A stretch of 25,528 nt of DNA from DATDGX01 sp036521875 (GCA_036521875.1 DATDGX010000047.1:1-25528), one strand, 5' to 3'. Shown: positions 7,970-14,812, counted from the stretch's first letter. The notes: generated by a model from the letters alone, not told the origin. Translations and numbers: made by a program.

Positions 7970-9091
7970 ATGACGGACGGTATCGACATCATTTATGGCG
8001 AGCGAGTGACCAAGGACGTCGACGTCGAGCGCACGGACAAGATAAAGGGCGGCGCGTTATGGCTCGGGGCCGCCGACCTGGAACGCGTGTCGGGATGGAC
8101 GCGCAAGCCCGAAGGGTTTTGCAAGGGCGAAGTGTGTACGCCAATTCCGATCGCGAGGCAAGGCGATTTCGTCACTCCCGACCATAAGCTTGTCAACCTG
8201 GTCGCCCTCGCAGCGATGCTCGGCCAGCCGATGGTCGTCGACGAGGAGCATCGCACCTGGTACTTCGGCGAAGCAGCCGCCGAGCGCAGGCGCGCGCTGA
8301 CCTCGCTGATGGCACCGGACTTTGCGCTGCCCGACCTCGACGGCCGGATGCATACGCTCGCGGAGCATCGCGGCAAGAAAGTCTTGCTGGTCTCATGGGC
8401 CTCATGGTGAGGATGCCGCTTCGACCTGCCCGTGTGGCAGGCGCTATACGAAGAGCTGGGGCCGAAGGGATTCATTCCGATTGCGGTAGCGTTCGATAGC
8501 GGCGGCACCGCGGTCGCGGAGCCGTGGATCAAGGCGGCGAAGCCCACCTATCCATGCCTGGTCGACGAGCGTCATATTGTCGCCGAGCTCTACGACATGG
8601 TTAACGTGCCGACCGCGGTGTGGATCGACGAGCGCGGGCGCATCGTGCGTCCCAGCGAAGCGGCCGGCTCGACCGACGCGTTCCGCAAAATGGATCACAC
8701 GAATTTTTCGATTCCACCCGCCGCGCTCGCGGAACTGCAGGCCAAGCGCAAGGCGTATCAGGACGCGCTCCGCGACTGGGTAGCCAATGGATCGGCGAGC
8801 AAGTATGCGCTCAGCGAGGGCGAGGTTTTGCGCCGGATGCATACGCCGGACGACGCCAAGGCCCGCGCCGCGGCAAATTTCCGGCTCGGACAATACCTGT
8901 TCGCGGCGGGCCATCCCGAGTCGGCGCAAAAATTTTTCGCAGAGGCGAAGCGCCTGCGTCCGGAGAGCTGGAATTACAAGCGTCAGGCGTGGGCGCTGGA
9001 AGATCCGATGAAAGCGGGCGGGCCCGAATTCTGGGCCGCCGTCGATGCGCTTGGCGACGGGAAGTACTACCCGCCGATCGAGGATATTTGA
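7970..9091 (+). CDS. Redoxin/thioredoxin-fold selenoprotein (in-frame UGA = Sec147)
   Basis: Read through the TGA at 8408-8410, the frame encodes 373 residues. Residues 1-105 are a domain I do not recognise, with a CKGEVC pair (Cys51/Cys56). Residues 115-235 are an AhpC/TSA-TlpA-like redoxin: APDFALPDLDG, then KVLLVSWASW directly before the TGA, then GCRFDLPVWQ, and a cis-proline segment VNVPTAVWID. In relatives the position after WASW is the nucleophilic Cys of the active site, so Sec there with Cys149 would make a U-x-C redox pair. Residues after about 300 look like a TPR helix pair (FRLGQYLFAAGHPESAQKFF). No signal peptide or membrane segment is seen, so it is probably cytoplasmic. Both halves are in one frame with no other disruption, and a SECIS-like hairpin follows the TGA. 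Alternatives are a nonsense mutation or a sequencing error. A Cys-free active site and two separate genes are less likely because the second half has no start with its own ribosome binding site. Confidence 0.82.
8408..8410 (+). other. In-frame TGA, predicted selenocysteine codon
   Basis: This codon is number 147 of the redoxin-family gene. The sequence before it encodes W-A-S-W and after it G-C-R-F-D-L-P, matching the WASWCG(P)CR active-site context of TlpA/ResA-type thioredoxin-fold proteins. A TGA that replaces precisely the catalytic Cys codon is the hallmark of a bacterial selenoprotein. Confidence 0.8.
8419..8453 (+). promoter_or_regulatory. Candidate bacterial SECIS element
   Basis: An apical stem of six perfect pairs, CCTGCC (8425-8430) with GGCAGG (8436-8441), closes a five-base loop CGTGT (8431-8435). 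A lower stem CTTCG (8419-8423) with CGAAG (8449-8453) encloses it across a one-base / seven-base internal loop. The apical loop starts 20 bases after the TGA. Known bacterial SECIS hairpins sit shortly downstream of the UGA, inside the coding region, and carry a G near the start of a small apical loop, as here (second loop base). It would be the binding site for the elongation factor SelB. Confidence 0.68.
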
Positions 9092-9220
9092 TCGACGACA
9101 TTTAACCGCCGCACACGTGAGCCTCGGGTGCAGACTTGCGGCGAAATTCCGGATGCGACCTGAAGCAACTGCGACCTCCGGGAGAAACCGGCGCGCAGCG
9201 AGACAGCGGATGTCGGCTGG

Positions 9221-9418
9221 CTACAGAGAGGAGGCGCGGCGGCGGCGCTGTTCCTTACGCCGGCGGCGCTGAGCCTCGGAACGCTTACGCTTGCGGCGGA
9301 CACTGGGCTTCTCGTAGAAAGCCCGCTTCTTCATCTCTTTGAATACCCCCTCCTTGGCCAGCTTGCGTTTGAGCACCCGCATCGCCTGGTCGAGAGAGCC
9401 TTCAACTCGTATTTCCAT
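9221..9418 (-). CDS. rpsU: 30S ribosomal protein S21
   Basis: A 65-residue, strongly basic protein: EIRVEGSLDQAMRVLKRK, then EGVFKEMKKRAFYEKPSVRRKRK and an Arg-rich tail. This is the S21 pattern and length. It is a small-subunit protein near the 3' end of 16S rRNA and aids translation initiation. The ATG at 9418 is preceded by GGAGG at 9422-9426, three to four bases away. It is convergent with the selenoprotein gene and stands alone, without the dnaG/rpoD neighbours found in some bacteria. Confidence 0.95.
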   Translation of the reverse strand: MEIRVEGSLDQAMRVLKRKLAKEGVFKEMKKRAFYEKPSVRRKRKRSEAQRRRRKEQRRRRASSL

Positions 9419-9437
9419 AAACCTCCGGTCCGCACGC

Positions 9438-9443
9438 AGTATA
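9438..9443 (-). promoter_or_regulatory. Candidate -10 box for rpsU
   Basis: On the minus strand TATACT occurs 19 bases upstream of the rpsU ATG, a good match to a sigma70 -10 box. No convincing -35 box is found 16-18 bases further upstream. A start shortly after it would give a very short leader that just includes the GGAGG. Confidence 0.35.
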
Positions 9444-9587
9444 GCCCACCGAGCTTAAGTCCGCCTCGTATCAGAGTCAACGCCCCGCCCCGGGCCCGCC
9501 GAGGAATAGAGTATCCGCACTGGGGCAAGCCGATGAAATTGTTTTTCTAGAGAAACTCGAAGTCCTCGCAGACGAGGTCGATCGGTC

Positions 9588-9890
9588 ATGAAGCTCGGTC
9601 ACGCCGCCGCGCTCGCGCTGGTGGGCTGGTATCTGATGGTGCCGCTCACGATTCCGAACCGTTCCGAGGCAAACCAGGATGTTCCACTTAGCCAATGGAC
9701 AATCAGGCGCAACTTTCCTCGTAACCAAGGGTGTGAGGCCGCGAAAGCTCGCCTGCGTCAACAAGCTCTAGCCGCCCAGACTCAACGCGATGCTACCGGG
9801 CGGCACAGCCAACGAGATCCCGACTCGCACTGCGTCCTGTGTAGCGCACAATGCGTCGAGAGCGATGATCCGCGACTTAAATCAAGATAG
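9588..9890 (+). CDS. Small exported or membrane-anchored Cys-containing protein
   Basis: A 100-residue protein with an N-terminal hydrophobic segment (residues 5-20, AAALALVGWYLMVPL), which is a signal peptide or single anchor. The rest is polar, with a CEAAKARLRQQ helix (Cys49) and a C-terminal CVLCSAQCVESDDPRLK segment (Cys82, Cys85, Cys89). The four cysteines suggest disulfides outside the cytoplasm. From memory, short proteins with a WYLMVP-type N-terminus, a CEAAKA helix and a C-terminal C(V/I)xxDDPRLK occur in related lineages, but no function is known to me. GAGG about ten bases upstream of the ATG could serve as ribosome binding site. A small hairpin (CCTCG/CGAGG) overlaps this region just upstream of the start. 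Confidence 0.65.
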   Translation: MKLGHAAALALVGWYLMVPLTIPNRSEANQDVPLSQWTIRRNFPRNQGCEAAKARLRQQALAAQTQRDATGRHSQRDPDSHCVLCSAQCVESDDPRLKSR

Positions 9891-9950
9891 TCCACAGCCC
9901 TTCGAAAGTCGTCTTCATGAGCACATCTGGGCTCTGATAGATGATATGCG

Positions 9951-11060
9951 ATGCGCATCCGGTTTCGCGCCCGCCTGACGATTGTCATGCTCGCATCCGC
10001 TCTCGCAGCGGGATGCAGCGCGCCAATTCCGAGCACCGAGCTTCCGCCGACGCGCGAGGTTGCACCCGCGCTCGAGTTTCCAGAGTTGCGCGACTACCGC
10101 GGCGCGGTCGACGTCCGCTTCAAGTCCACCGGCCTCGACCAGGCGGCGATTGCGGACATGGCGCGGGCGGCGCAAATCGATTTCGTCTTTCTTGGCGATC
10201 GCGCGAGCGGCGACTCGACCGATTACGGTATCGCTGGATTCAGCTCGAACGTGCTGTTCATCCCCGGCGCTACGTTCGACGCCGCGGGCGGCGAAATAGT
10301 CGCGCTCAACCTGCACGCTCCGCTCGAGCGCGACGCGGGCAAATCGCCCGATGATCTAATCGGCGCCATCCACGAGCAGGGTGGACTCGCACTGGCGGCG
10401 GATCTCGCGCGGTTCGACTCTCCCGCAGACTACGCATTGGCAGACGCGATCGAAGTCTACAACCAGCGTTCGGTGTGGCAGTCCGCGAACCCGACCTCGA
10501 TTTGGCTGCGCGCCATCTTCTTCGGCACCGACCGTTTTCTCCGCGGTCTCGATGTGCCGCCGGAGGAGAGCCTCGCGGCCTACGACCGGATGGCGAGCCG
10601 CGCGCGAATCGCGATGGTTGCTGGAGTCGGCGCGGCTGACGACATGCCGGTGCTGGGCTCCCGGGTCGGCACCTTCCCGCAGTTGTTTCTCTTTTTTACC
10701 ACCCATCTGCTGGCGCCCGAGCGCGCCGCGGAGCCGCTACTCGAGGCGCTCAAGCGCGGCCATTCGTATGTGAGTTTCGATTTGCTCGGGTACGCGGACA
10801 GTTTCGCGTTCTATGCACAAAGCGGTGCCGGGAAAACGCTGATGGGCGACGAGGCCGCGCTTGCGCCCGGCCTCAAACTCAGGGCCGAGACGCCTGGTCC
10901 CGCGGATCGAATAGTGTTGCTGCGCAACGGCGCCGAAGTGTCCTCGGTCGACAACGCCAACACCCTCGAGTTCACGCCGGATTCGCCCGGTGCTTATCGC
11001 GTCGAGGCGACGCGCCGGGGCCATCCGTGGATTCTCTCCAACCCGGTCTACCTGCGCTGA
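9951..11060 (+). CDS. PHP-like lipoprotein with degenerate metal site
   Basis: A 369-residue protein. An N-terminal signal ends in a lipobox LAAGC (Cys22), so it should be lipid-anchored. Residues 50-300 follow the order of PHP (polymerase and histidinol phosphatase) domain strands: DVRFKST where DxHxHT is expected (54-60), FVFLGDRAS where TDH is expected (81-86), then PGATFDA, IHEQGGLALAADLA, DAIEVYNQ, and MVAGVGAADDMP. At each position the usual His/Asp metal ligand is changed, so catalysis by the classical trinuclear site seems lost. The C-terminal 100 residues look like a beta-sandwich domain (RIVLLRNGAEVSS...GAYRVEATRRG). The ATG at 9951 is followed at once by the signal; no strong ribosome binding site is seen. 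The assignment to PHP rests on pattern order only. Confidence 0.7.
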   Translation: MRIRFRARLTIVMLASALAAGCSAPIPSTELPPTREVAPALEFPELRDYRGAVDVRFKSTGLDQAAIADMARAAQIDFVFLGDRASGDSTDYGIAGFSSNVLFIPGATFDAAGGEIVALNLHAPLERDAGKSPDDLIGAIHEQGGLALAADLARFDSPADYALADAIEVYNQRSVWQSANPTSIWLRAIFFGTDRFLRGLDVPPEESLAAYDRMASRARIAMVAGVGAADDMPVLGSRVGTFPQLFLFFTTHLLAPERAAEPLLEALKRGHSYVSFDLLGYADSFAFYAQSGAGKTLMGDEAALAPGLKLRAETPGPADRIVLLRNGAEVSSVDNANTLEFTPDSPGAYRVEATRRGHPWILSNPVYLR

Positions 11061-11099
11061 TTGCAGGGGCCAGCCCGCATCTTAACCCCAAGGTAAGTC

Positions 11100-11119
11100 T
11101 GAAACCCCGTGAGGTTTCA
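11100..11119. terminator. Hairpin after the PHP-like lipoprotein gene
   Basis: TGAAACC (11100-11106) and GGTTTCA (11113-11119) form a seven-pair stem with a six-base loop, 40 bases after the lipoprotein stop and just before the next promoter. No clear T-run follows, so it may be a weak or Rho-assisted terminator, or a regulator site. Confidence 0.35.
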
Positions 11120-11128
11120 CTCTGCTCC

Positions 11129-11157
11129 TTGACTCTCTTGCGGATTCTATGAAATAT
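11129..11157 (+). promoter_or_regulatory. Candidate promoter of the DUF5367-like/tetR pair
   Basis: TTGACT (11129-11134) is a near-perfect -35 box. Seventeen bases later AAATAT (11152-11157) can serve as -10. The -10 region runs into the palindrome at 11153-11174, so a repressor bound there would block RNA polymerase. Confidence 0.45.
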
Positions 11158-11174
11158 GAATACGAATTCATATT
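11153..11174. promoter_or_regulatory. Palindromic operator, likely for the adjacent TetR regulator
   Basis: Arms AATATGAAT (11153-11161) and ATTCATATT (11166-11174) are perfect inverse complements around a four-base spacer ACGA. The size, AT-richness in GC-rich DNA, and place over a promoter before a two-gene unit that ends in a tetR gene fit an autoregulatory TetR operator. Confidence 0.6.
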
Positions 11175-11196
11175 CTTATCAGGATGGAGGGCAGGC

Positions 11197-11556
11197 ATGC
11201 TTCGCTGTTTAACGACTGGCTTCGTTATCTGGCTGGCGGCAACCATCGCGCTCCGCTTCGGCGGACAGTACCTGCTGCATCCGGAGAGTCTCGCCGCGAT
11301 CGCGGCCTTGCTGTTGGTAAGTTTTCCGCTGATGGCGTGGGTGGCCCGGAGCATCTGTGCCGCCCTGCCGCGCGACAAGTGGCCGGCCGCGGGAATCTTT
11401 ATCGTGATGCCCACCCTGGTGCTCGACACCTTCAGCACCGTTTTCTTTCCGTTCGCTTACCCGAATATTCCGGAGCCCGCCGCCGGGCTGTTCGGAGGAT
11501 GGATCCTGTGGTGTTGCGCGGGCGCGCTATTCGGCGTGAGCTTCGCCCGCCGATGA
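11197..11556 (+). CDS. Small four-helix membrane protein, DUF5367-like
   Basis: A 119-residue, very hydrophobic protein with about four membrane segments: FVIWLAATIALRFGGQYLL near the start, then IAALLLVSFPLMAWVA, then IFIVMPTLVLDTFSTVFFPFAYPNI, then LFGGWILWCCAGALFGVSF. This layout resembles the DUF5367 family, whose role is unknown. ATG 11197 is chosen because GGAGG (11186-11190) lies six bases before it; the frame is open to 11149 but that would start within the operator. The stop overlaps the tetR start (ATGA), so the two are translationally coupled. Genes paired this way are often controlled by their regulator, sometimes in response to a lipophilic compound; that is inference here. Confidence 0.72.
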   Translation: MLRCLTTGFVIWLAATIALRFGGQYLLHPESLAAIAALLLVSFPLMAWVARSICAALPRDKWPAAGIFIVMPTLVLDTFSTVFFPFAYPNIPEPAAGLFGGWILWCCAGALFGVSFARR

Positions 11557-12254
11557 AGCGTCTCCGGCGCTCGCGATCCGCACCTTCCCGCGCACGAACC
11601 GATTCCAGCAAAGCGCTGCCGGCTAGGCCGCCGCGGCGTCCCAATCTGCTGGCGGGCCAGGACCTGCCGCGAGTGCCGGCGCAGGCTCGCAGCCGCGGCA
11701 AGCGCGCCGCGTTGCTCAAGGCCGGTGTCGAGCTGTTCGAGCGCAATGGCTATGAGGCCACGTCGATTGGCGCGATCGCGCGGCGCGCGCAGGTGGCGGT
11801 CGGCGGCTTCTACCAGTACTTCCGTTCCAAGCGCCAGCTGTTGCTCGTGCTCATGAACGAATTGCTGCAAAAGCTGGAACAGATCGACATGCAGCCAAGC
11901 GAAGGCCTGCTCAGAGACCGGATTGAAAGCGTCCTGCGCGCCGGAGTGACGGCAGATCTCGCGTACGCGGGCGTATACCGCGCGTGGAAAGAGGCGATAC
12001 TCGCGAACCCGAAGCTGGCGGCTCTCGACGAGCGGGTGCGGGCGTGGACCACGGCTCGGCTCGGCCTGGTGTTCGGCCGGCTCGCGCAGCTTCCCGGCGC
12101 TCGAACCGGAGCCGACGTCTACTTGTTCGCGGCGCTGATGGATCGGCTCTTCTGGGATCTCCTCGGTGCCAAACTCGAGTCTACCTCGCGCGTGGTCGAG
12201 GTCCTTGGCCACGTCATCTATCACTCACTGTTCAGGGATCCCGAAGCCGGCTGA
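11553..12254 (+). CDS. TetR/AcrR family transcriptional regulator
   Basis: A 233-residue protein. An Arg/Pro-rich stretch of about 45 residues comes first, followed by the TetR DNA-binding domain: RAALLKAGVELFERNGYEATSIGAIARRAQVAVGGFYQYFRSKRQLL, with the helix-turn-helix in the middle. The C-terminal half is helical and would bind a ligand and dimerise. The start overlaps the stop of the membrane-protein gene (ATGA). The N-terminal extension is longer than usual, so an internal start is possible, but none has a better ribosome binding site. It most likely represses its own operon through the palindrome at 11153-11174. Confidence 0.9.
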   Translation: MKRLRRSRSAPSRARTDSSKALPARPPRRPNLLAGQDLPRVPAQARSRGKRAALLKAGVELFERNGYEATSIGAIARRAQVAVGGFYQYFRSKRQLLLVLMNELLQKLEQIDMQPSEGLLRDRIESVLRAGVTADLAYAGVYRAWKEAILANPKLAALDERVRAWTTARLGLVFGRLAQLPGARTGADVYLFAALMDRLFWDLLGAKLESTSRVVEVLGHVIYHSLFRDPEAG

Positions 12255-12279
12255 ATCGTGAAAGCGCGAGCTCTACAAT

Positions 12280-12307
12280 GCGCTGACGCGCCGCGGCGCG
12301 TCGGCGC
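12280..12307. terminator. Stem-loop between convergent tetR and miaB
   Basis: GCGCTGACGCGC (12280-12291) pairs with GCGCGTCGGCGC (12296-12307) over twelve positions, one of them a T-G wobble, with a four-base loop CGCG. It occupies the short gap between the tetR stop and the miaB stop, as expected for a two-way terminator. No T-run follows on either side. Confidence 0.55.
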
Positions 12308-12308
12308 A

Positions 12309-13640
12309 TCAGCTGCCCGCGATCGAGCCGATCAGCGAATGCCCGGTGGCGGATTCGATGTGGACGGTGACCGTGTCGCCGGGCGCGATTCCGTCGCGCG
12401 CCGGGAACACTGCCGTCTTGAACTGCGGCGTCTTGCCCGCGAGCATCCGCTCGCCGCGGCGTGCGGGACCTTCGACCAGCACCGGGAACTCGCGTCCAAT
12501 CGAACCGCGATTGCGCGCGAGCGAGGCCGCTTCCTGAAGTGCGATCACCTCGGCAAGGCGCCGCCTCTTTTCCGCGTCGCAGACCGTGTCGCCGAGCTTG
12601 AACGCGCGAGTGTGCTCGCGGAGCGAGTACTTGAAGGTGAACGCCTGGTCATAGCCAACGGTTCGCATCAGCGCGAGCGTCGCCTCGAAGTCGGAGTCGT
12701 CCTCGCCGTGGAAGCCGACGATTATATCGGTGGACAGTGCGAGGCCGGTAATCGCGCCGCGCAAGCGCTCGACCAGGAGGAGGTATGCGGCGACCGTGTA
12801 GCCGCGATCCATCGCGGCGAGAATCCGATCGCTGCCCGATTGCACCGGCAGATGAAGATACGGCTGCACCTTCGGTTCCGTGGCCATCGCGTCAATCATC
12901 GAGTCGCTGACGTCGCTCGGATGCGGTGAGGTGAAACGGATACGCTCGATCCCGTCGATCGCCGCGACCATCCTGAGCAGCGCGCCGAAATCGGTGTCGC
13001 CGAAGCGATACGCGTTGACCGTCTGGCCGAGCAGGATGACTTCCCTGACGCCGCGCTCGGCCAGCGCGCCGATTTCGCGCATCAGATCGGCGGGGGGAAT
13101 CGAGCGCTCGCGCCCGCGCACGTACGGCACCACGCAGAACGCGCAGAACCTGTCGCATCCGCGCATCGCGGTGACGTAGGCGCGAACCGATCCGTCGTGC
13201 ACCGGCACGATATCGGCGTAGGTCTCGCCGCGGTCGAGGCGAACGTCGACCGCGGGGTCGAAGCCGGGGCGGCCGAGCATCTCGGGCAGGCGGCGGTAGC
13301 TGTCGGGACCCGCGACCACGTCGAGGTACGCGGCCTTCTCGATGAGCGCCGCGCGGTTGTGTTGCGCCATACATCCGAGCAGGCCGAGTTTCAGCTCCGG
13401 ACGCACATGCTTGAGGCGCGCGAGATCGCCGAGTCTCCCCAACACACGCTCTTCGGCGTGCTCACGAATCGCGCAGGTGTTGAGCAGGATGACGTCCGCG
13501 TCCTCGGGGCGCTCGGCGGATGCGTAGCCGGCGCCGCGCAGCACCGCGCTGACCGTCTCCGAGTCGGCGATATTCATCTGGCATCCGTAAGTCTCGAGAT
13601 AGACGCGCGGACGCGGAGTCGGTTCGGCGAAGTCGCTCAT
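12309..13640 (-). CDS. miaB: tRNA-2-methylthio-N6-dimethylallyladenosine synthase MiaB
   Basis: A 443-residue radical SAM methylthiotransferase. The N-terminal UPF0004 domain has Cys20 (VYLETYGCQMN), Cys56 (LLNTCAIRE) and Cys90 (LGLLGCMAQ), which bind the second 4Fe-4S cluster. The radical SAM motif is RGCDRFCAFCVVPYVRG (Cys162, Cys166, Cys169). A C-terminal TRAM-like domain follows (about residues 375-440, GDTVTVHIESATGHSLIG). The QMN sequence after Cys20 and the overall length point to MiaB rather than MtaB or RimO. It adds the 2-methylthio group to i6A37 of tRNAs that read UNN codons. It converges on tetR and is divergent from the zinc-ribbon gene. Confidence 0.95.
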   Translation of the reverse strand: MSDFAEPTPRPRVYLETYGCQMNIADSETVSAVLRGAGYASAERPEDADVILLNTCAIREHAEERVLGRLGDLARLKHVRPELKLGLLGCMAQHNRAALIEKAAYLDVVAGPDSYRRLPEMLGRPGFDPAVDVRLDRGETYADIVPVHDGSVRAYVTAMRGCDRFCAFCVVPYVRGRERSIPPADLMREIGALAERGVREVILLGQTVNAYRFGDTDFGALLRMVAAIDGIERIRFTSPHPSDVSDSMIDAMATEPKVQPYLHLPVQSGSDRILAAMDRGYTVAAYLLLVERLRGAITGLALSTDIIVGFHGEDDSDFEATLALMRTVGYDQAFTFKYSLREHTRAFKLGDTVCDAEKRRRLAEVIALQEAASLARNRGSIGREFPVLVEGPARRGERMLAGKTPQFKTAVFPARDGIAPGDTVTVHIESATGHSLIGSIAGS

Positions 13641-13675
13641 CGGGTTAGGCGGCGATCTTAAGTCACGCGCGCGCG

Positions 13676-13702
13676 CCTATACAACCAGGTGCCAGCACCT
13701 GG
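13676..13702 (-). promoter_or_regulatory. Palindrome and candidate -10 box upstream of miaB
   Basis: CCAGGTGC (13685-13692) and GCACCTGG (13695-13702) form a perfect 8-base inverted repeat around CA. On the minus strand it ends a few bases before TATAGG (13681-13676), a possible -10 box that lies 35 bases upstream of the miaB ATG. It could be an operator at the -35 region or a hairpin; no regulator is suggested by context. Confidence 0.35.
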
Positions 13703-13793
13703 ACCCGGGGGCGGAGCCGCCTGCGCTCGTCGCAAAGGAGTCGGCGCGCGGGTTGCCGCGGCGCGAGGGCTGCGATTATTCTCTTTCGCTAGT

Positions 13794-14012
13794 ATGCCTG
13801 AAGCACGGCGACCGTCGTTCGAACGGATGGAAGCGAGCCTGCTCGCATGTCCGAAGTGCAAGCGAGCCGTGCCGGTGCGCAAGAAATTGCTCCTGGTCCT
13901 GCCCGCCGGCGACAAGTACGAGTACCTGTGCCCGACTTGTGGGTCGACGTGCGGCGACACTATCGAGACTCCGGCGCCACCGCCGCCGCGCCGGCCTCTG
14001 AGCGGCCTTTAG
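13794..14012 (+). CDS. Small zinc-ribbon protein
   Basis: A 72-residue protein with two cysteine pairs, CPKC (19 and 22) and CPTC (46 and 49), separated by 23 residues, plus Cys53. This is a zinc-ribbon knuckle layout. Between the pairs is a basic segment (VPVRKKLLLVLPAGDKYEYL), and the end is Pro-rich. Such proteins may bind nucleic acid or a protein partner; the role is unknown. ATG 13794 is used; an internal ATG at 13827 would also keep the ribbon. It converges with the padR gene with a 16-base gap. Confidence 0.6.
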   Translation: MPEARRPSFERMEASLLACPKCKRAVPVRKKLLLVLPAGDKYEYLCPTCGSTCGDTIETPAPPPPRRPLSGL

Positions 14013-14028
14013 AGGCGGACGATTACTT

Positions 14029-14580
14029 CTACTTCTCGCCGCGCATCGCTTCGAGTTCGCGGAGCGCGCGCTCGAGAATCTCACGGACCTTGTCGACGCG
14101 CTCACCGTCGCCGTGGGCCATCTCGCCCGCGACCGCTCGGAAAGCCGCTTTCACCAGCCGTTCCGCCGGTCCGCGTAGTTCCGCGGCGTCGGGGTCGAAC
14201 GCGGTGCGCCAACCCGCCCATCGGCGCGCGCGATACCAGATGCGCCTGACGGTTTCATCATCGCGCTTGAGCTCCTCGCGTCCGGAGTCGGTGACCCGGT
14301 ACACGCGTTTGCCGTCCTGGGTGTCCGACGCGATCAGGCCTTCGTCCTCGAGCTGTTGCAGCGTCGGGTACACGGTTCCGGCGCTGGCCTTGTAGATACC
14401 GCCGGAGCGTTCCTCCAGCTGGCGCATCACCTCGTAGCCGTGCTTGGGGGCGTCGGCGAGGAGTGAAAGGAGCGCGAGCCGAACCTCGCCGGGGCCAAAG
14501 AATCGCGAGCGCATCGCAAGGCCGCCGAACTCGGGCCAGCGTGCGCGGTGGTGAAATCGACGGGTGCCACAGACCATCAT
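14029..14580 (-). CDS. PadR family transcriptional regulator
   Basis: A 183-residue protein. Residues 29-105 are a PadR winged helix: VRLALLSLLADAPKHGYEVMRQLEERSGG, then SAGTVYPTLQQLEDEGLI, then the wing DGKRVYRVTDSGREEL. The C-terminal part (about 110-183) is helical and charged, ending in a coiled-coil-like EILERALRELEAMRGEK, as in PadR dimerisation domains. The start at 14580 is supported by GGAGG at 14587-14591; a shorter start at 14514 lacks one. Upstream are two inverted repeats, one of them a perfect AT-rich palindrome of the kind PadR proteins bind, so autoregulation is likely. Confidence 0.9.
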   Translation of the reverse strand: MMVCGTRRFHHRARWPEFGGLAMRSRFFGPGEVRLALLSLLADAPKHGYEVMRQLEERSGGIYKASAGTVYPTLQQLEDEGLIASDTQDGKRVYRVTDSGREELKRDDETVRRIWYRARRWAGWRTAFDPDAAELRGPAERLVKAAFRAVAGEMAHGDGERVDKVREILERALRELEAMRGEK

Positions 14581-14667
14581 AAACTACCTCCGAAATCAGC
14601 TCCGATGTCCGTCATCGTCAGCGCGTTGCGCGCGAGTCGGTACGCGGAATGAGCTGATGAGCGATAC

Positions 14668-14690
14668 AGTCGCTAGCGTTCATAGCGACT
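14668..14690. promoter_or_regulatory. Inverted repeat upstream of padR
   Basis: AGTCGCTA (14668-14675) and TAGCGACT (14683-14690) are perfect inverse complements with a seven-base spacer. It lies five bases from the second palindrome at 14696-14711, about 90 bases upstream of the PadR start. It may be an accessory operator or belong to the promoter region. Confidence 0.4.
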
Positions 14691-14695
14691 TGAGT

Positions 14696-14711
14696 TATAT
14701 CGTACGATATA
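14696..14711. promoter_or_regulatory. Perfect 16-bp palindrome, likely PadR operator
   Basis: TATATCGTACGATATA is identical to its own inverse complement and stands out as AT-rich. Palindromes of the ATATCG-CGATAT type are known sites of PadR-like repressors. It is about 115 bases upstream of the padR start, in the gap between padR and the channel gene, both on the minus strand. Confidence 0.6.
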
Positions 14712-14812
14712 GCGAGCTGTCAACTCGAGTAACGGCGCGGACGCATCGCGCTGGCGATTATTTCCTCGGAACCCCGGGTGCAGTCCCTGCGTGAGACGGA
14801 GCCGTTGCTCGG

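Noticed and set aside
7970..8410. Interpretation of the redoxin gene as a pseudogene with a nonsense mutation
   Set aside because: It cannot be excluded, but the TGA falls exactly on the catalytic position, a fitting hairpin follows, and the rest of the frame is undamaged.
8432..9091. A separate gene starting at GTG 8432 after the TGA
   Set aside because: It would begin inside the redoxin helix and inside the SECIS-like hairpin, has no ribosome binding site, and would lack the active site. Read-through explains both halves better.
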